Positions 33,636 through 42,332 of a DNA stretch of 64,000 bases are shown one piece after another. Numbering within the stretch: the stretch's first letter is position 1; the number at the start of each line of letters is the position of its first letter. Origin of the DNA: DATLSM01 sp963722965 (GTDB taxonomy: Bacteria > Actinomycetota > Thermoleophilia > Solirubrobacterales > 70-9); the NCBI GenBank assembly GCA_963722965.1, contig CAVROX010000014.1:1-64000 (forward strand), given 5' to 3'. The translations under genes and the position numbers were made by a program. A model generated the notes under the pieces. That model saw only the letters and a list, made by a program, of their open reading frames with translations. It was not told where the DNA came from and searched no databases.

Positions 33636-34688
33636 TTACAACTGCCAGTAATGGCCGACGTGGGCTGCGGCCCGCGACGTGAGCAGTGCCTCGGGCGCCG
33701 CAGAACTCGCCACGCCCTCGCCGGCGAGGGCCGCAAGCGTCCCAGCAACGCTTTTTGCCAGCGCCGTCGGTTCGTAGCCGCCCTCCAGCACAGCCCCGAC
33801 AGGGATCCCCTGGCTCCTGGCCAGGTCGCGGACATGGCGGGCCATCTCGGCAAAGGACCCCGTTTGCAGCCGGCAGTCGGCTAAAGGGTTGTCCGCGTGG
33901 GCGTCAAAGCCGGCGGAAATCAAGACCAGCTCGGGCCCGAACTCAGCGGCAGCCGGTAGCACTATGTGCTCGAGCAGCGAAAGCCACAGCTGCTCGTCGG
34001 AGCCGGCCGGCACCGGCAGATTGATCGTGTAGCCCTCGCCGGGACCGGAGCCGGCATCGCCGATTGGACCGGTGCCCGGATAGATCCCGGCCTGGTGGAT
34101 GCTGGCGAAGAGCACGTCAGAGCGGTGGCGGAAGGCCTCCGCCGTGCCGTTGCCGTGGTGGACGTCCCAGTCCAAGACGAATACCCGCTGGACGCCCAGC
34201 ACGCGGATTGCGAGCTCCGCGGCGAGGGCGACATTGTTAAAGAGGCAGAAGCCCATAGCCCGGCCGGGTTCGGCATGGTGGCCGGGGGGCCGCACCGCGC
34301 AAAAGCCAAACTGGCCATCGCCGGCGAGGAGCGAACGGGTCATCTCCAAGGCTCCGCCCGCGGCGTGCAGGGCGGCGTGGAAGGAGGCCTCACCGACGAA
34401 GGTGTCGGCATCGATGGTGCCGCCGCCGGCCAGGCAGAGGTCGCGGATCCCCTCCACCTGGCGGGCCGTGTGCACGAGCTCAAGCTGGGAGCTCTCCGCG
34501 GCCGGTGCCTCGCGTCGCTTCCAGCCAAGCCAGTCCCGCGCGGCCAACTCGTGCTCGATCGCGAGCAGTCGCTCGGGCGTGTCGGGATGCCCGGGCATCT
34601 GCGCCCGCGGGTCATGCTCGAGACAGGCCGGGTGGCTGAAGTACAGCCCCGGTCCGGCGGCGGACGGCGGCTTTGGTTCGTTTGCCAT
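33636..34688 (-). CDS. Histone deacetylase superfamily protein (AcuC-like)
   Basis: 350 residues, arginase/deacetylase fold. Metal and catalytic motifs are present: RPPGHHAEPGRAMGFCLFNN, DWDVHHGNGTAEAF and GFDAHADNPLADC. It should remove acetyl or acyl groups from lysines or polyamines. AcuC of Bacillus deacetylates acetyl-CoA synthetase. The gene is divergent, across only 40 bases, from the GNAT/CoA-ligase fusion that could write the same mark, suggesting a reversible acetylation pair under a shared promoter region. Confidence 0.93.
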   Translation of the reverse strand: MANEPKPPSAAGPGLYFSHPACLEHDPRAQMPGHPDTPERLLAIEHELAARDWLGWKRREAPAAESSQLELVHTARQVEGIRDLCLAGGGTIDADTFVGEASFHAALHAAGGALEMTRSLLAGDGQFGFCAVRPPGHHAEPGRAMGFCLFNNVALAAELAIRVLGVQRVFVLDWDVHHGNGTAEAFRHRSDVLFASIHQAGIYPGTGPIGDAGSGPGEGYTINLPVPAGSDEQLWLSLLEHIVLPAAAEFGPELVLISAGFDAHADNPLADCRLQTGSFAEMARHVRDLARSQGIPVGAVLEGGYEPTALAKSVAGTLAALAGEGVASSAAPEALLTSRAAAHVGHYWQL

Positions 34689-34728
34689 TGCCCGAATCTA
34701 ACCGCGGAGGGGGGCTACCATCGGCCCG

Positions 34729-37429
34729 GTGGGAGTCGCCTACCCCGCCAACCTGGAGGCTGACGTTGTCCTGCGCGACGGCTCAACCGCCCACTTGCGT
34801 CCGATTCGCCCCAGCGACGAGGGCGCGCTGCTGAAGCTGTTTGAGTCCCTGGCTCCCGGATCGCGGACCTTTCGCTTCTTCTCGGCGGCCACCGACCTGA
34901 AGGCGACCGCGCGCCAGATGGCCGACGTCGATTACACCTCTACTTACGGCCTGGTAGTGATCCGTGGCGGTGAGGGAGGGCTGGCCGGGCACGCGACCTA
35001 CGTCAAGACGGCGAGCGGCAGGGCCGAGGTCGCCTTCGCGGTCGCCGACGCAATGCAGGGACGCGGCCTCGCAACGCTGTTGCTTGCCCACCTCGCTGAG
35101 GTGGCCCACGAAAATGGCATCGCGATCTTCTGCGCCGAGGTGCTGCCGCAAAATCACCGCATGATCGAGGTCTTCCGGGAGAGTGGCTTCCCGGTGGAGA
35201 CATCCTCAGAGCCAGGCTCGATCCGGGTCGAGTTCCCGACCTCGTTTTCGCCCGAGGCGGTGAGACGCTTCCAGGAGCGCGACCGCATCGCCGCCGCCGC
35301 CGCGGTGCGCAACATCCTCAAACCACGGACGGTCGCGGTGGTTGGCGCCTCGCGGCGCCGCGGCACGGTCGGCGGTGAGATCTTCCATAACCTGCTCGAG
35401 TCGGAGTTCGACGGCGTCGTTTACCCGGTCAATCCCGCGACCAACGTGGTCCAGTCGGTGCACGCGTTCCCCAGCGTCGCCGACCTGCCGGGTGAGGTGG
35501 ACCTCGCGGTGATCGCCGTCCCGGCGCGGGCGGTGCTCGCGGTGGCGCGCGAATGTGCCGCCAAGCGGGTACGCGCTTTGACGGTGATCTCCGCCGGTTT
35601 CGCCGAGCTCGGCCCGCCGGGCGCCGAGCTCCAGCGCGAGTTGGTCGAGGTCTGCCGCGGGGCCGGGATCCGGCTGGTCGGGCCCAACTGCCTCGGCGTC
35701 CTCAACACCGCCGAGGGTTCGCGGATCAATGCCACCTTCGCCCCCAGCCTCCCGCCGTCGGGAAACGTCGGTTTCGTCACGCAGAGCGGTGCGCTGGGCT
35801 TGGCGCTCATCGACCTGGCAGCCGATCGCAGCCTAGGTGTCTCCTCGTTTGCATCGATCGGCAACCGAGCCGACATCACGGCCAATGATTTCCTCGAGTA
35901 CTGGGAGGGCGACGAGGCCACCCGCGTCGCCCTGCTCTACATCGAGTCCTTTACCGATCCGCGGCGCTTCTCACGCCTGGCGCGGCGGATCGGGCGCCAG
36001 AAGCCGATCGCCGTCGTCAAGAGCGGCCGTTCGGTCTCCGGCGGACGGGCGACAAGCTCCCATACGGGTGCGCTGCTCTCGGCCTCCGACGTCACCGTCG
36101 ACGCGCTCTTTGAGCAGGCTGGTGTGATCCGCACCGAGACGCTTGCTGAGCTGCTGGACGTTGCTGCGCTGCTCAGCAGCCAGCCGCTTCCGGCCGGGCC
36201 TCGGGTCGGGATCGTGACCAACGCCGGCGGACCCGGGATCATGTGCGCGGACGCATGCGAGGCGGAGGGGCTTGAGGTGCCGGAGCTACCAGAGGCGGTT
36301 CGCGAGGCCCTGCGCGGCTTTCTTGCCCCCGAGGCCTCGCTGGCAAACCCGGTTGACCTGATCGCCACCGCGACCGCCGAACAGTACCGGCGAGCGATCG
36401 CGACGCTGGCCGGGTGGGAGGGGGTCGATGCCCTGATCGCGATCTTCATTCGCCCGCTGCTGACTCAGGCAGAGGACGTCGTCGCAGCGGTCGATGCTGC
36501 GCTTGCTGAGACGAAACGGCCGATCCCCGTCCAGACCGTGTTTATGTCCCCGCGCGACCACGCGAGCACCTCGCGGACGGGCGGGGCGCCGACCCACCTC
36601 TACCCCGAGGACGCGGCGCGGGCGCTGGGCAGGGTGATGCGCCACGTGCGATGGCGCGCTCATCCAACGCGGGAGTCAGTGCGCTTTGGCGAGGTCCGCG
36701 ATGATGAGGCAACCGCCGTCTTAGCCGACGCCCTCGCGACGGGGCGCGAGTGGCTCGGGATGGCAGAATGCGCGCAGCTTCTTGACTGCTACGGGATCGC
36801 CATGCCCAGCTGGCTGACCGCTCCCGATTCGGCGAGCGCCGGCGCCGCGGCGAAGCGCCTCGGCGGCCGCGTGGCGCTCAAGGCCCAGGGACCGAAAATC
36901 CTCCACAAGACGGAGATCGGGGCGGTGCGGGTCGAGCTCGAAGGTGTGGATGAGGTCGCCCGGGCGGCGAGGGAGATGGGCGCGGCGCTGGCCGCCGCAG
37001 GGGCCGAGCCCGAGGCGCTGATCGTGCAGAGCATGGTCGAGGGCGGGGTGGAGCTACTGATCGGCGTTATCACCGATCCGCTGTTTGGCCCGGTACTGGC
37101 TTGCGGAGCGGGCGGTACGCAGGCGGAGCTGCTCAAAGACGTCGCGGTCCGGGTCTGCCCGCTTGCTCCCGATGACGGTGCCGAGATGATCCGCTCGCTG
37201 GCGATCTTCCCCCTCTTGACTGGATTTCGCGGCGCGCCGAAGGTGGACCTCGCCGCCCTAGAAGGGTCTGCTTCTGCGCCTCAGCGCGCTGGTCGACGCC
37301 CATCACGAGGTCACCGAGCTGGAGCTGAATCCCGTGGTCGCCAGCCCCGGCGGGGCCCTCGCGGTCGACGCCAGGATCAGGGTCAAGGCCGCCGCTCCGC
37401 CGCGGCCCTGGCCGCGCACCTGGGTGTAG
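34729..37429 (+). CDS. GNAT acetyltransferase fused to NDP-forming acyl-CoA synthetase (Pat-like), frameshift near the end
   Basis: About 900 residues. GNAT domain at about 1-165 (FAVADAMQGRGLATLLLAHL, the acetyl-CoA loop), CoA-binding Rossmann domain from about 200 (VAVVGASRRRGTVGGEIF), ligase domains with His445 in SSHTGALLSASD (the phosphohistidine position of NDP-forming ligases), and an ATP-grasp part (KAQGPKILHKTEIGAVR). Near 37262-37270 the frame shifts by one base; the normal ending (LLLRLSALVDAHHE, then VTELELNPVVASPGG) continues in the next frame to a TAG at 37427-37429. Probably one extra base in the sequence. GTG start. Protein acetyltransferases of the Pat class have this composition. 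Confidence 0.85.
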
Positions 37430-37516
37430 GGGCGCGCCGGGGCCGGAGCCCTACGAGCCGAAAATCAGTATTTCCCGCGGATGGCGCCGTCGCCTCGCGG
37501 TCGTAGGGTCGCTGGC

Positions 37517-38713
37517 ATGGCAGGACGCTCGCAGCGAAGCTCCAAGCCCAAGGTGTTGATCGTCGGCGGTGGGGTGGCCGGCCTGGAGGGAATGCTGGCG
37601 CTGCGCGACCTCGCGGGAGACATTGCCGAGGTCGAGCTGCTTGCCCCGCGGCGCAATTTCTCCTACCGGCCGATGGCCGTCGGCGAACCGTTCGGCGCCG
37701 GGCGGGTGATCGACTTCGACCTCGAGGATCTGGCAATCCGAGCCGGCGGTAGCTTCCGGCTCGGCAGCGCGATCGCTCTCGACGCCGACCGGTGCTGCGT
37801 CGTCATCCGCGACGGGAGCGAGATCCCCTATGACTACCTCCTTCTTGCCCCCGGTACCCGGATGCTGTGGGCCGTGCCCGGCGCCATCACCTTCTGGGGT
37901 GTGGCAGACGAGGGCGGGGTCGCCGAGGTGATGCGTGGACTGCGGGAGGGAGAGCTGCGGCGGGTTGTCTTCACCAGGCCGGGCGGCGCCAGCTGGCCCC
38001 TGCCTGCATATGAGCTGGCGCTGCTCGCCGAGGCCGAGTTGACCAAAGCCGGGAAGCGAGACGGAGCAACCCTGGCGATCCTCACGCCCGAGGATCGCCC
38101 GCTGGGAATGTTTGGCCTGCGGGCTAGTGAGCAGCTTGTCGAGCTGCTCGGCGACCGCGGCATCGAGGTCACCTGCCGAGCCCACCCGGTCAAATTCGAC
38201 GGTGGCCACCTGCAGATCGCCCCCGGCGGCTCGATCGAGGCCGATGCGGTGATCAGCTCCCCCCGCATCGAGGGGCGCCGGATCGCCGGCGTCCCGCACG
38301 ACCGCTCCGGCTTTATCCCGGTCGATGACCAAGGCCGGGTGCCAGGAGCAGAACGGGTCTTCGCAGCAGGCGACGTCACTTCATTCCCGGTCAAGCAGGG
38401 CGGGATCGCAGCCCAGCAGGCCGACGCGGTCGCCGAGACGATCGCAGCTGAGCTCGGCGCTGAGCTCGAACCCTGTCCCTTTGACCCCGTGCTGCGCGCG
38501 GCGCTTTGGACGGGAGAGCGTCCGGTGTACCTCTACGGTCAGCTGACCGGCGGCCACGGCGACACTTCGACCTTGAGCGAGCACGCTGCGTGGGAGCACG
38601 AGGGCAAGATCGTCGGCCGGCGGCTCGCGCCTTTCCTGGACTCGATCCCCGATGCGGAGAAACCCGAGGCGCAGTCCGGCCAGACGCCCGCCATACAGCA
38701 GTCCCCGACCTAG
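37517..38713 (+). CDS. FAD-dependent NAD(P)/quinone oxidoreductase (NDH-2 / SQR-like)
   Basis: 398 residues from the ATG at 37517; an ATG at 37481 would add 12 basic residues. FAD-binding VLIVGGGVAGLEGMLAL at the N-terminus, the ATG motif analogue YDYLLLAPGTRM, and the C-terminal FAD motif VFAAGDVTSFPVKQGGIAAQ. The two-dinucleotide-fold layout fits the NDH-2 / sulfide:quinone reductase superfamily. No catalytic cysteine pair typical of SQR is obvious. Cofactor donor and acceptor not determinable; membrane association through the C-terminus is possible. Confidence 0.85.
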   Translation: MAGRSQRSSKPKVLIVGGGVAGLEGMLALRDLAGDIAEVELLAPRRNFSYRPMAVGEPFGAGRVIDFDLEDLAIRAGGSFRLGSAIALDADRCCVVIRDGSEIPYDYLLLAPGTRMLWAVPGAITFWGVADEGGVAEVMRGLREGELRRVVFTRPGGASWPLPAYELALLAEAELTKAGKRDGATLAILTPEDRPLGMFGLRASEQLVELLGDRGIEVTCRAHPVKFDGGHLQIAPGGSIEADAVISSPRIEGRRIAGVPHDRSGFIPVDDQGRVPGAERVFAAGDVTSFPVKQGGIAAQQADAVAETIAAELGAELEPCPFDPVLRAALWTGERPVYLYGQLTGGHGDTSTLSEHAAWEHEGKIVGRRLAPFLDSIPDAEKPEAQSGQTPAIQQSPT

Positions 38714-38839
38714 AGCGCGCCGGTCACCGGACATGCCCGAGGTGAATGGCACTCGATCCTGGCGTGGTCTTTGGCACCGGCAAATCCCCGGCGCCGCATA
38801 GGCTCCGAACTTTCGTTCAACAATCGAAGGGAAGCAAGC

Positions 38840-39487
38840 ATGAGACGCCTCGAAGGCAAACTCACCTATGCCAACGTGATGTCAACTATCGCCGTCTTCC
38901 TCTTGCTTGGCGGAGGAGTTGCCTTGGCTGCCACCAAGCTCGGCAAGAACACGGTCGGCACCAAGCAGATCAAGAACGGCGCGGTCACCGGGATCAAAAT
39001 CAAGAAGGGCACGATCACCGGCACCGACGTCAACCTCGCAAAGCTGGGGACGGTTCCGTCGGCTAACACCGCAGCGACTGCGGGAACCGCAAACGCACTT
39101 GCGCCAATGGAACCTACGCGCCTCGTCGGTGCGTTGGGTCAACCTCCGTTCTTGGATGGCTCCATCAACGCCCCGGCGGGAGAATTAGGCAAACTCGGGC
39201 CGGTCGGCTTCTACAAGGACCATGAGGGAGTCGTTCACCTAACAGGCCAAGCGGTAGTCGGAACAGAAACCAACCCGTCTCCAAACCTAATCTTCAGCTT
39301 GCCCCCCGGGTACCGGCCGGCAAGCGGAGTCACGGAAGTATTCACGGGTTTTGATAAATCCGTGACTTTCATATTTGGGTCAAATGTAGTCATCGGAGGC
39401 CACGACCTCAGTGGTGACGTGCTCTACGAGGGAGAAAAAGGACTACCAGAGATTCTCTCCGGAATCACATTCCGAGCAGAAAGCTGA
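38840..39487 (+). CDS. Secreted protein of the ANVMSTIAVFLLLGGG-leader family
   Basis: 215 residues from the ATG at 38840, preceded by AAGGGAAG. Leader RRLEGKLTYANVMSTIAVF runs into a hydrophobic stretch and Ala cleavage site; the mature start KLGKNTVGTKQIKNGAVT is a repeat-like K/N/G segment I associate with Thermoleophilia and related actinobacteria. The rest is a Gly/Pro/Val-rich beta-type domain. Function unknown. The second half is less GC-rich than neighbours, suggesting acquisition or relaxed selection. A broken homologue lies head-on at 39587-40139. Confidence 0.7.
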   Translation: MRRLEGKLTYANVMSTIAVFLLLGGGVALAATKLGKNTVGTKQIKNGAVTGIKIKKGTITGTDVNLAKLGTVPSANTAATAGTANALAPMEPTRLVGALGQPPFLDGSINAPAGELGKLGPVGFYKDHEGVVHLTGQAVVGTETNPSPNLIFSLPPGYRPASGVTEVFTGFDKSVTFIFGSNVVIGGHDLSGDVLYEGEKGLPEILSGITFRAES

Positions 39488-39586
39488 GCCCTGATTAGGG
39501 ACGAGAAACCGCCCCTTCCCTTCGCGGGCGCGGGGCATCGCTTGTGGCCCTAACCAGATGGGAGGGACGATTTATCTACGGACCTG

Positions 39587-40139
39587 TCACTGCCAACTGC
39601 CTCGGCTGCCAAAGAACCCCGCAGCTTCGGCGAAGATGTGAATTGCAAACCCGTACTTCGATGCGGCTTCGGCTGCGTTGGTGATCGGATTGGCGATGTA
39701 TTGTTCGCCGAGATTCACCCCAACTACCTGGTACACGCAAAGGTTACCCGGAGCCGCCGTAGGATTCGCGGCAGTGCCCGTACATTGGGAAGCCGTGTTG
39801 GTTCCGAAGATGAAGTGCTGCGTCGGATCGGAGGAGAGCGGCAACTGGAACGACCATGAACCAGCTATCGGTTGAAGGCCTCCCGTTGCTGGTCCTCCGA
39901 GGTCGTAAACACCTCGCTCGGTTTTCCCCGAGGGCAGCGTTTCAATCAAGGGGCCGGGTTCGCCTCGTTGCCCCTTTCCCCTTTTGGAAGCTGCCCTGCT
40001 GCGAAGTCACTGGCAAGGAGCGAGCCATTCTTGACCTTGGCACCTGTAACAGCTCCGTTCTTGAGCTGCTTGTGCCAACGCTGTTCTTGCCAAGGTGGGA
40101 GGCAGCATACGCCGCACCTCCACTTAGGACAAGGAACAT
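39587..40139 (-). pseudogene. Broken homologue of the secreted leader-family protein
   Basis: Minus strand from 40139: FLVLSGGAAYAASHLGKNSVGT matches the leader and mature start of the protein at 38840, then the expected KQLKNGAVTGAKVKNGSLLA continues in a second frame, and the Gly-Glu-Pro-Gly stretch and C-terminal domain (LIETLPSGKTERGVYDLGG to a stop at 39587) in a further frame shift. An in-frame TAG lies just before the ATG, where the basic N-terminus should be. At least two frameshifts plus a lost 5' end indicate a pseudogene, though sequence errors could contribute. Confidence 0.65.
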
Positions 40140-40257
40140 GGTAGTGCCCTATTTGCAGAGGCCGCCTAGATCCTGGGCCTTTACATTTCCGGGAGCCCTC
40201 CCGTAGTTGCGAAACTGAATCACGAACTGAGCCTTCACGTCTGCAGCGTCACGGAGC

Positions 40258-40602
40258 ATGAATGTCCGGGCCGAACGCGCTTGGACGAAAGCCCGGCTAG
40301 CGGCGATTACGCTGCATGAGTGTCGGCATACGTTCGCCTCATTGCTGATCGACGCGCAGGTCAATGCGAAGGCGATCCAGACGTTCCTGGGCCATGCCAC
40401 GATCCAGATGACCTTCGGCCGCTATGGGCACCTGATGCCGGGCTTCCGTGAGCGGGCGCGCGAGCTGGTCGATGCCTACCTGGACGCAGTGGACCGAGAG
40501 GCGAAGGTCGGGGCTGCCGCAGCCAATCCGTGCGACAGTCGTGCGCCGGTGGACAGCGGAACCGAGCGGTTTCCCGCGTCTTTCGCCGGGACCGGTCGGT
40601 AG
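40258..40602 (+). pseudogene. C-terminal fragment of a tyrosine recombinase (phage-type integrase)
   Basis: 114 codons. ITLHECRHTFASLLIDA carries the His-x2-Arg of the integrase active site and LGHATIQMTFGRYGHLMP the later His and the nucleophilic Tyr. The N-terminal core-binding domain and first catalytic Arg are missing: the frame is closed by a TGA about 30 bases upstream. It is therefore a decayed integration-element remnant rather than an active recombinase. No attachment site or tRNA gene was found beside it. Confidence 0.8.
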
Positions 40603-40644
40603 TGAAAACCGCATAGATAAGCCGCAGAGAGCCGCTGAGCACCA

Positions 40645-41388
40645 GTGATCCCACAGGTACTCGTCCTGGTTTTCGCCGCAGCTGGCACCGCGCTCGCTAC
40701 CGGGCTGGGCGCGATCCCGGTCTTCATTCTCGGCGACAGGGCGAGGGCGCTGACGCCCGCACTGCTCGGCTTCGCCGCCGGGGTGATGGGGGTGGCGTCG
40801 ATCGCTGGGCTGCTGATCCCCGCCACCGAAGGCGGCTCGGCCCTGGCGGTCCTCCTCGGGCTGGCCCTGGGAAGCGGCGTGCTCGGCCTCGCCCGCCGAG
40901 TGCTTGACGCCGATCACACCTTCATGGGTCGCAGCGGCCCCGGCGCACGCACCGCGGCGCTCATCTTTGCCGTCCTGTTCATCCACAGCCTCCCCGAGGG
41001 CCTGGCGATCGGCACCGCCTTTGCCTCCGATCGCGCCGGCCTCAGCCTCTTCGTGATCCTCGCGATGGCGCTGCAGAACATCCCCGAGGGCACCAGCGTC
41101 GCGATCCCGATGGAGGCTGCCGGGTTCAGCCGCAGGCGGCAGTTCTGGGCGGCGGTCGGAACCAGCGCTCCCCAGCCGGTCGGCGCTCTGATCGCCTTCA
41201 TCGCCGTCGAGCAGCTAAACAGCTTGCTTGCATTCTCATTCGCCTTCGCCGCCGGGGCGATGCTGGCTCTGATCATCGTCGAGATGCTGCCTCAGGCCTA
41301 TGCGCGGCCCGATTGGCTGTCGCCCAGCGTCGGGTTCCTCCTCGGGGCCACGCTGATGCTGTCGCTGAGCCTCGCTCTCGGGGTATGA
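40645..41388 (+). CDS. ZIP family metal transporter
   Basis: 247 residues, eight membrane helices, moving zinc or other divalent metals inward. The metal-site helices are intact: FIHSLPEGLAIGTAFA (helix IV) and LQNIPEGTSVAIPMEA (helix V), and IIVEMLPQAYAR near the end. GTG start. The stop shares an ATGA overlap with the ABC ATPase start, so metal import and the following exporter are cotranscribed. Confidence 0.9.
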   Translation: MIPQVLVLVFAAAGTALATGLGAIPVFILGDRARALTPALLGFAAGVMGVASIAGLLIPATEGGSALAVLLGLALGSGVLGLARRVLDADHTFMGRSGPGARTAALIFAVLFIHSLPEGLAIGTAFASDRAGLSLFVILAMALQNIPEGTSVAIPMEAAGFSRRRQFWAAVGTSAPQPVGALIAFIAVEQLNSLLAFSFAFAAGAMLALIIVEMLPQAYARPDWLSPSVGFLLGATLMLSLSLALGV

Positions 41389-42332
41389 GTGCCAACCCGC
41401 GCGAGCGCCGCTCACGCTGCAACGCTGTCCAGATGGCAGACGCGATCCGCACCGAGGGGCTGACCAAGCGCTACGGGCCGACCCTCGCCCTAGACTCTCT
41501 CGACCTCACCGTCGCCGAGGGCGAGGTCTACGGCTACCTCGGCCCCAACGGGGCCGGCAAGACGACGACGATCCGCCTTCTGCTCGGCCTGCACAGGCCA
41601 ACCGCTGGCCAGGCTGAACTGTTTGGCCTCGACGCCTGGGGCGAGCCGGTCGCTGCCCACCGACGCCTCGCCTATGTCGCCGGCGAGCCGTTCCTGTGGC
41701 CCTCGCTGACCAGCGCCGAGACTTTTGAGTTCCTCGACCGCCTGCATGGCGGTACCGACATCGCTTACCGCGACCTGCTGGCCGAGCGCTTCAGGCTCGA
41801 CACCTCGAAGAAGGTGCGAGCTCTCTCCAAGGGCAACCGTCAGAAGGTGCAGCTGGTTGCTGCCCTGGCCACCCGGGCCGACCTGCTTGTGCTCGACGAG
41901 CCCACCGCTGGCCTGGACCCGCTGATGGAGGTCGCCTTCCGGGAAAGCGTCCACGAAGCCAAGCAGCGTGGTCAGACGGTCTTCCTCTCATCCCATATCC
42001 TGACTGAGGTTGAGGCCCTGTGTGACCGGGTCGGCATCCTGCGCGAGGGCCGTCTCGTCGATCAGGGCAGCCTCACCGAGCTGCGCCACCTCAGCTCCCA
42101 AACGGTCGAGGTCACCTTCGCGGGCGAGCCGCCCGAGCTCGGCCCCTTGCCGGGGGTGTCGGTGGCGAGGGCCGGCGCCAACATTTTGCGCTACGAGGTA
42201 AGCGGTCCGATCGGCCCGCTGATCGCGGCGCTGGCCGGCGCCGAGGTGACGAACCTGACCAGCCGCGAGCCTTCCCTTGAGGAAGTCTTCTTGCACCACT
42301 ATGACGGCAGTCGGGGCAGTGCCAGCGGCTAG
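41385..42332 (+). CDS. ABC exporter ATP-binding protein
   Basis: About 315 residues. Walker A GPNGAGKTTT, signature LSKGNRQKVQLVAALATRAD (degenerate LSGGQ) and Walker B LLVLDEPTAGLDP are present. The ATG at 41385 is coupled to the ZIP stop; an ATG at 41433 (MADAIRTEGLTKRYG) gives the more usual family start, and either is possible. The 3' end overlaps the permease gene by 32 bases. Confidence 0.9.
   Translation: MSANPRERRSRCNAVQMADAIRTEGLTKRYGPTLALDSLDLTVAEGEVYGYLGPNGAGKTTTIRLLLGLHRPTAGQAELFGLDAWGEPVAAHRRLAYVAGEPFLWPSLTSAETFEFLDRLHGGTDIAYRDLLAERFRLDTSKKVRALSKGNRQKVQLVAALATRADLLVLDEPTAGLDPLMEVAFRESVHEAKQRGQTVFLSSHILTEVEALCDRVGILREGRLVDQGSLTELRHLSSQTVEVTFAGEPPELGPLPGVSVARAGANILRYEVSGPIGPLIAALAGAEVTNLTSREPSLEEVFLHHYDGSRGSASG

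Noticed and set aside
33032..33853. 273-codon minus-strand open frame over the DksA-like gene
   Set aside because: Crosses the intergenic region, the DksA-like gene and the deacetylase end without any family motif.
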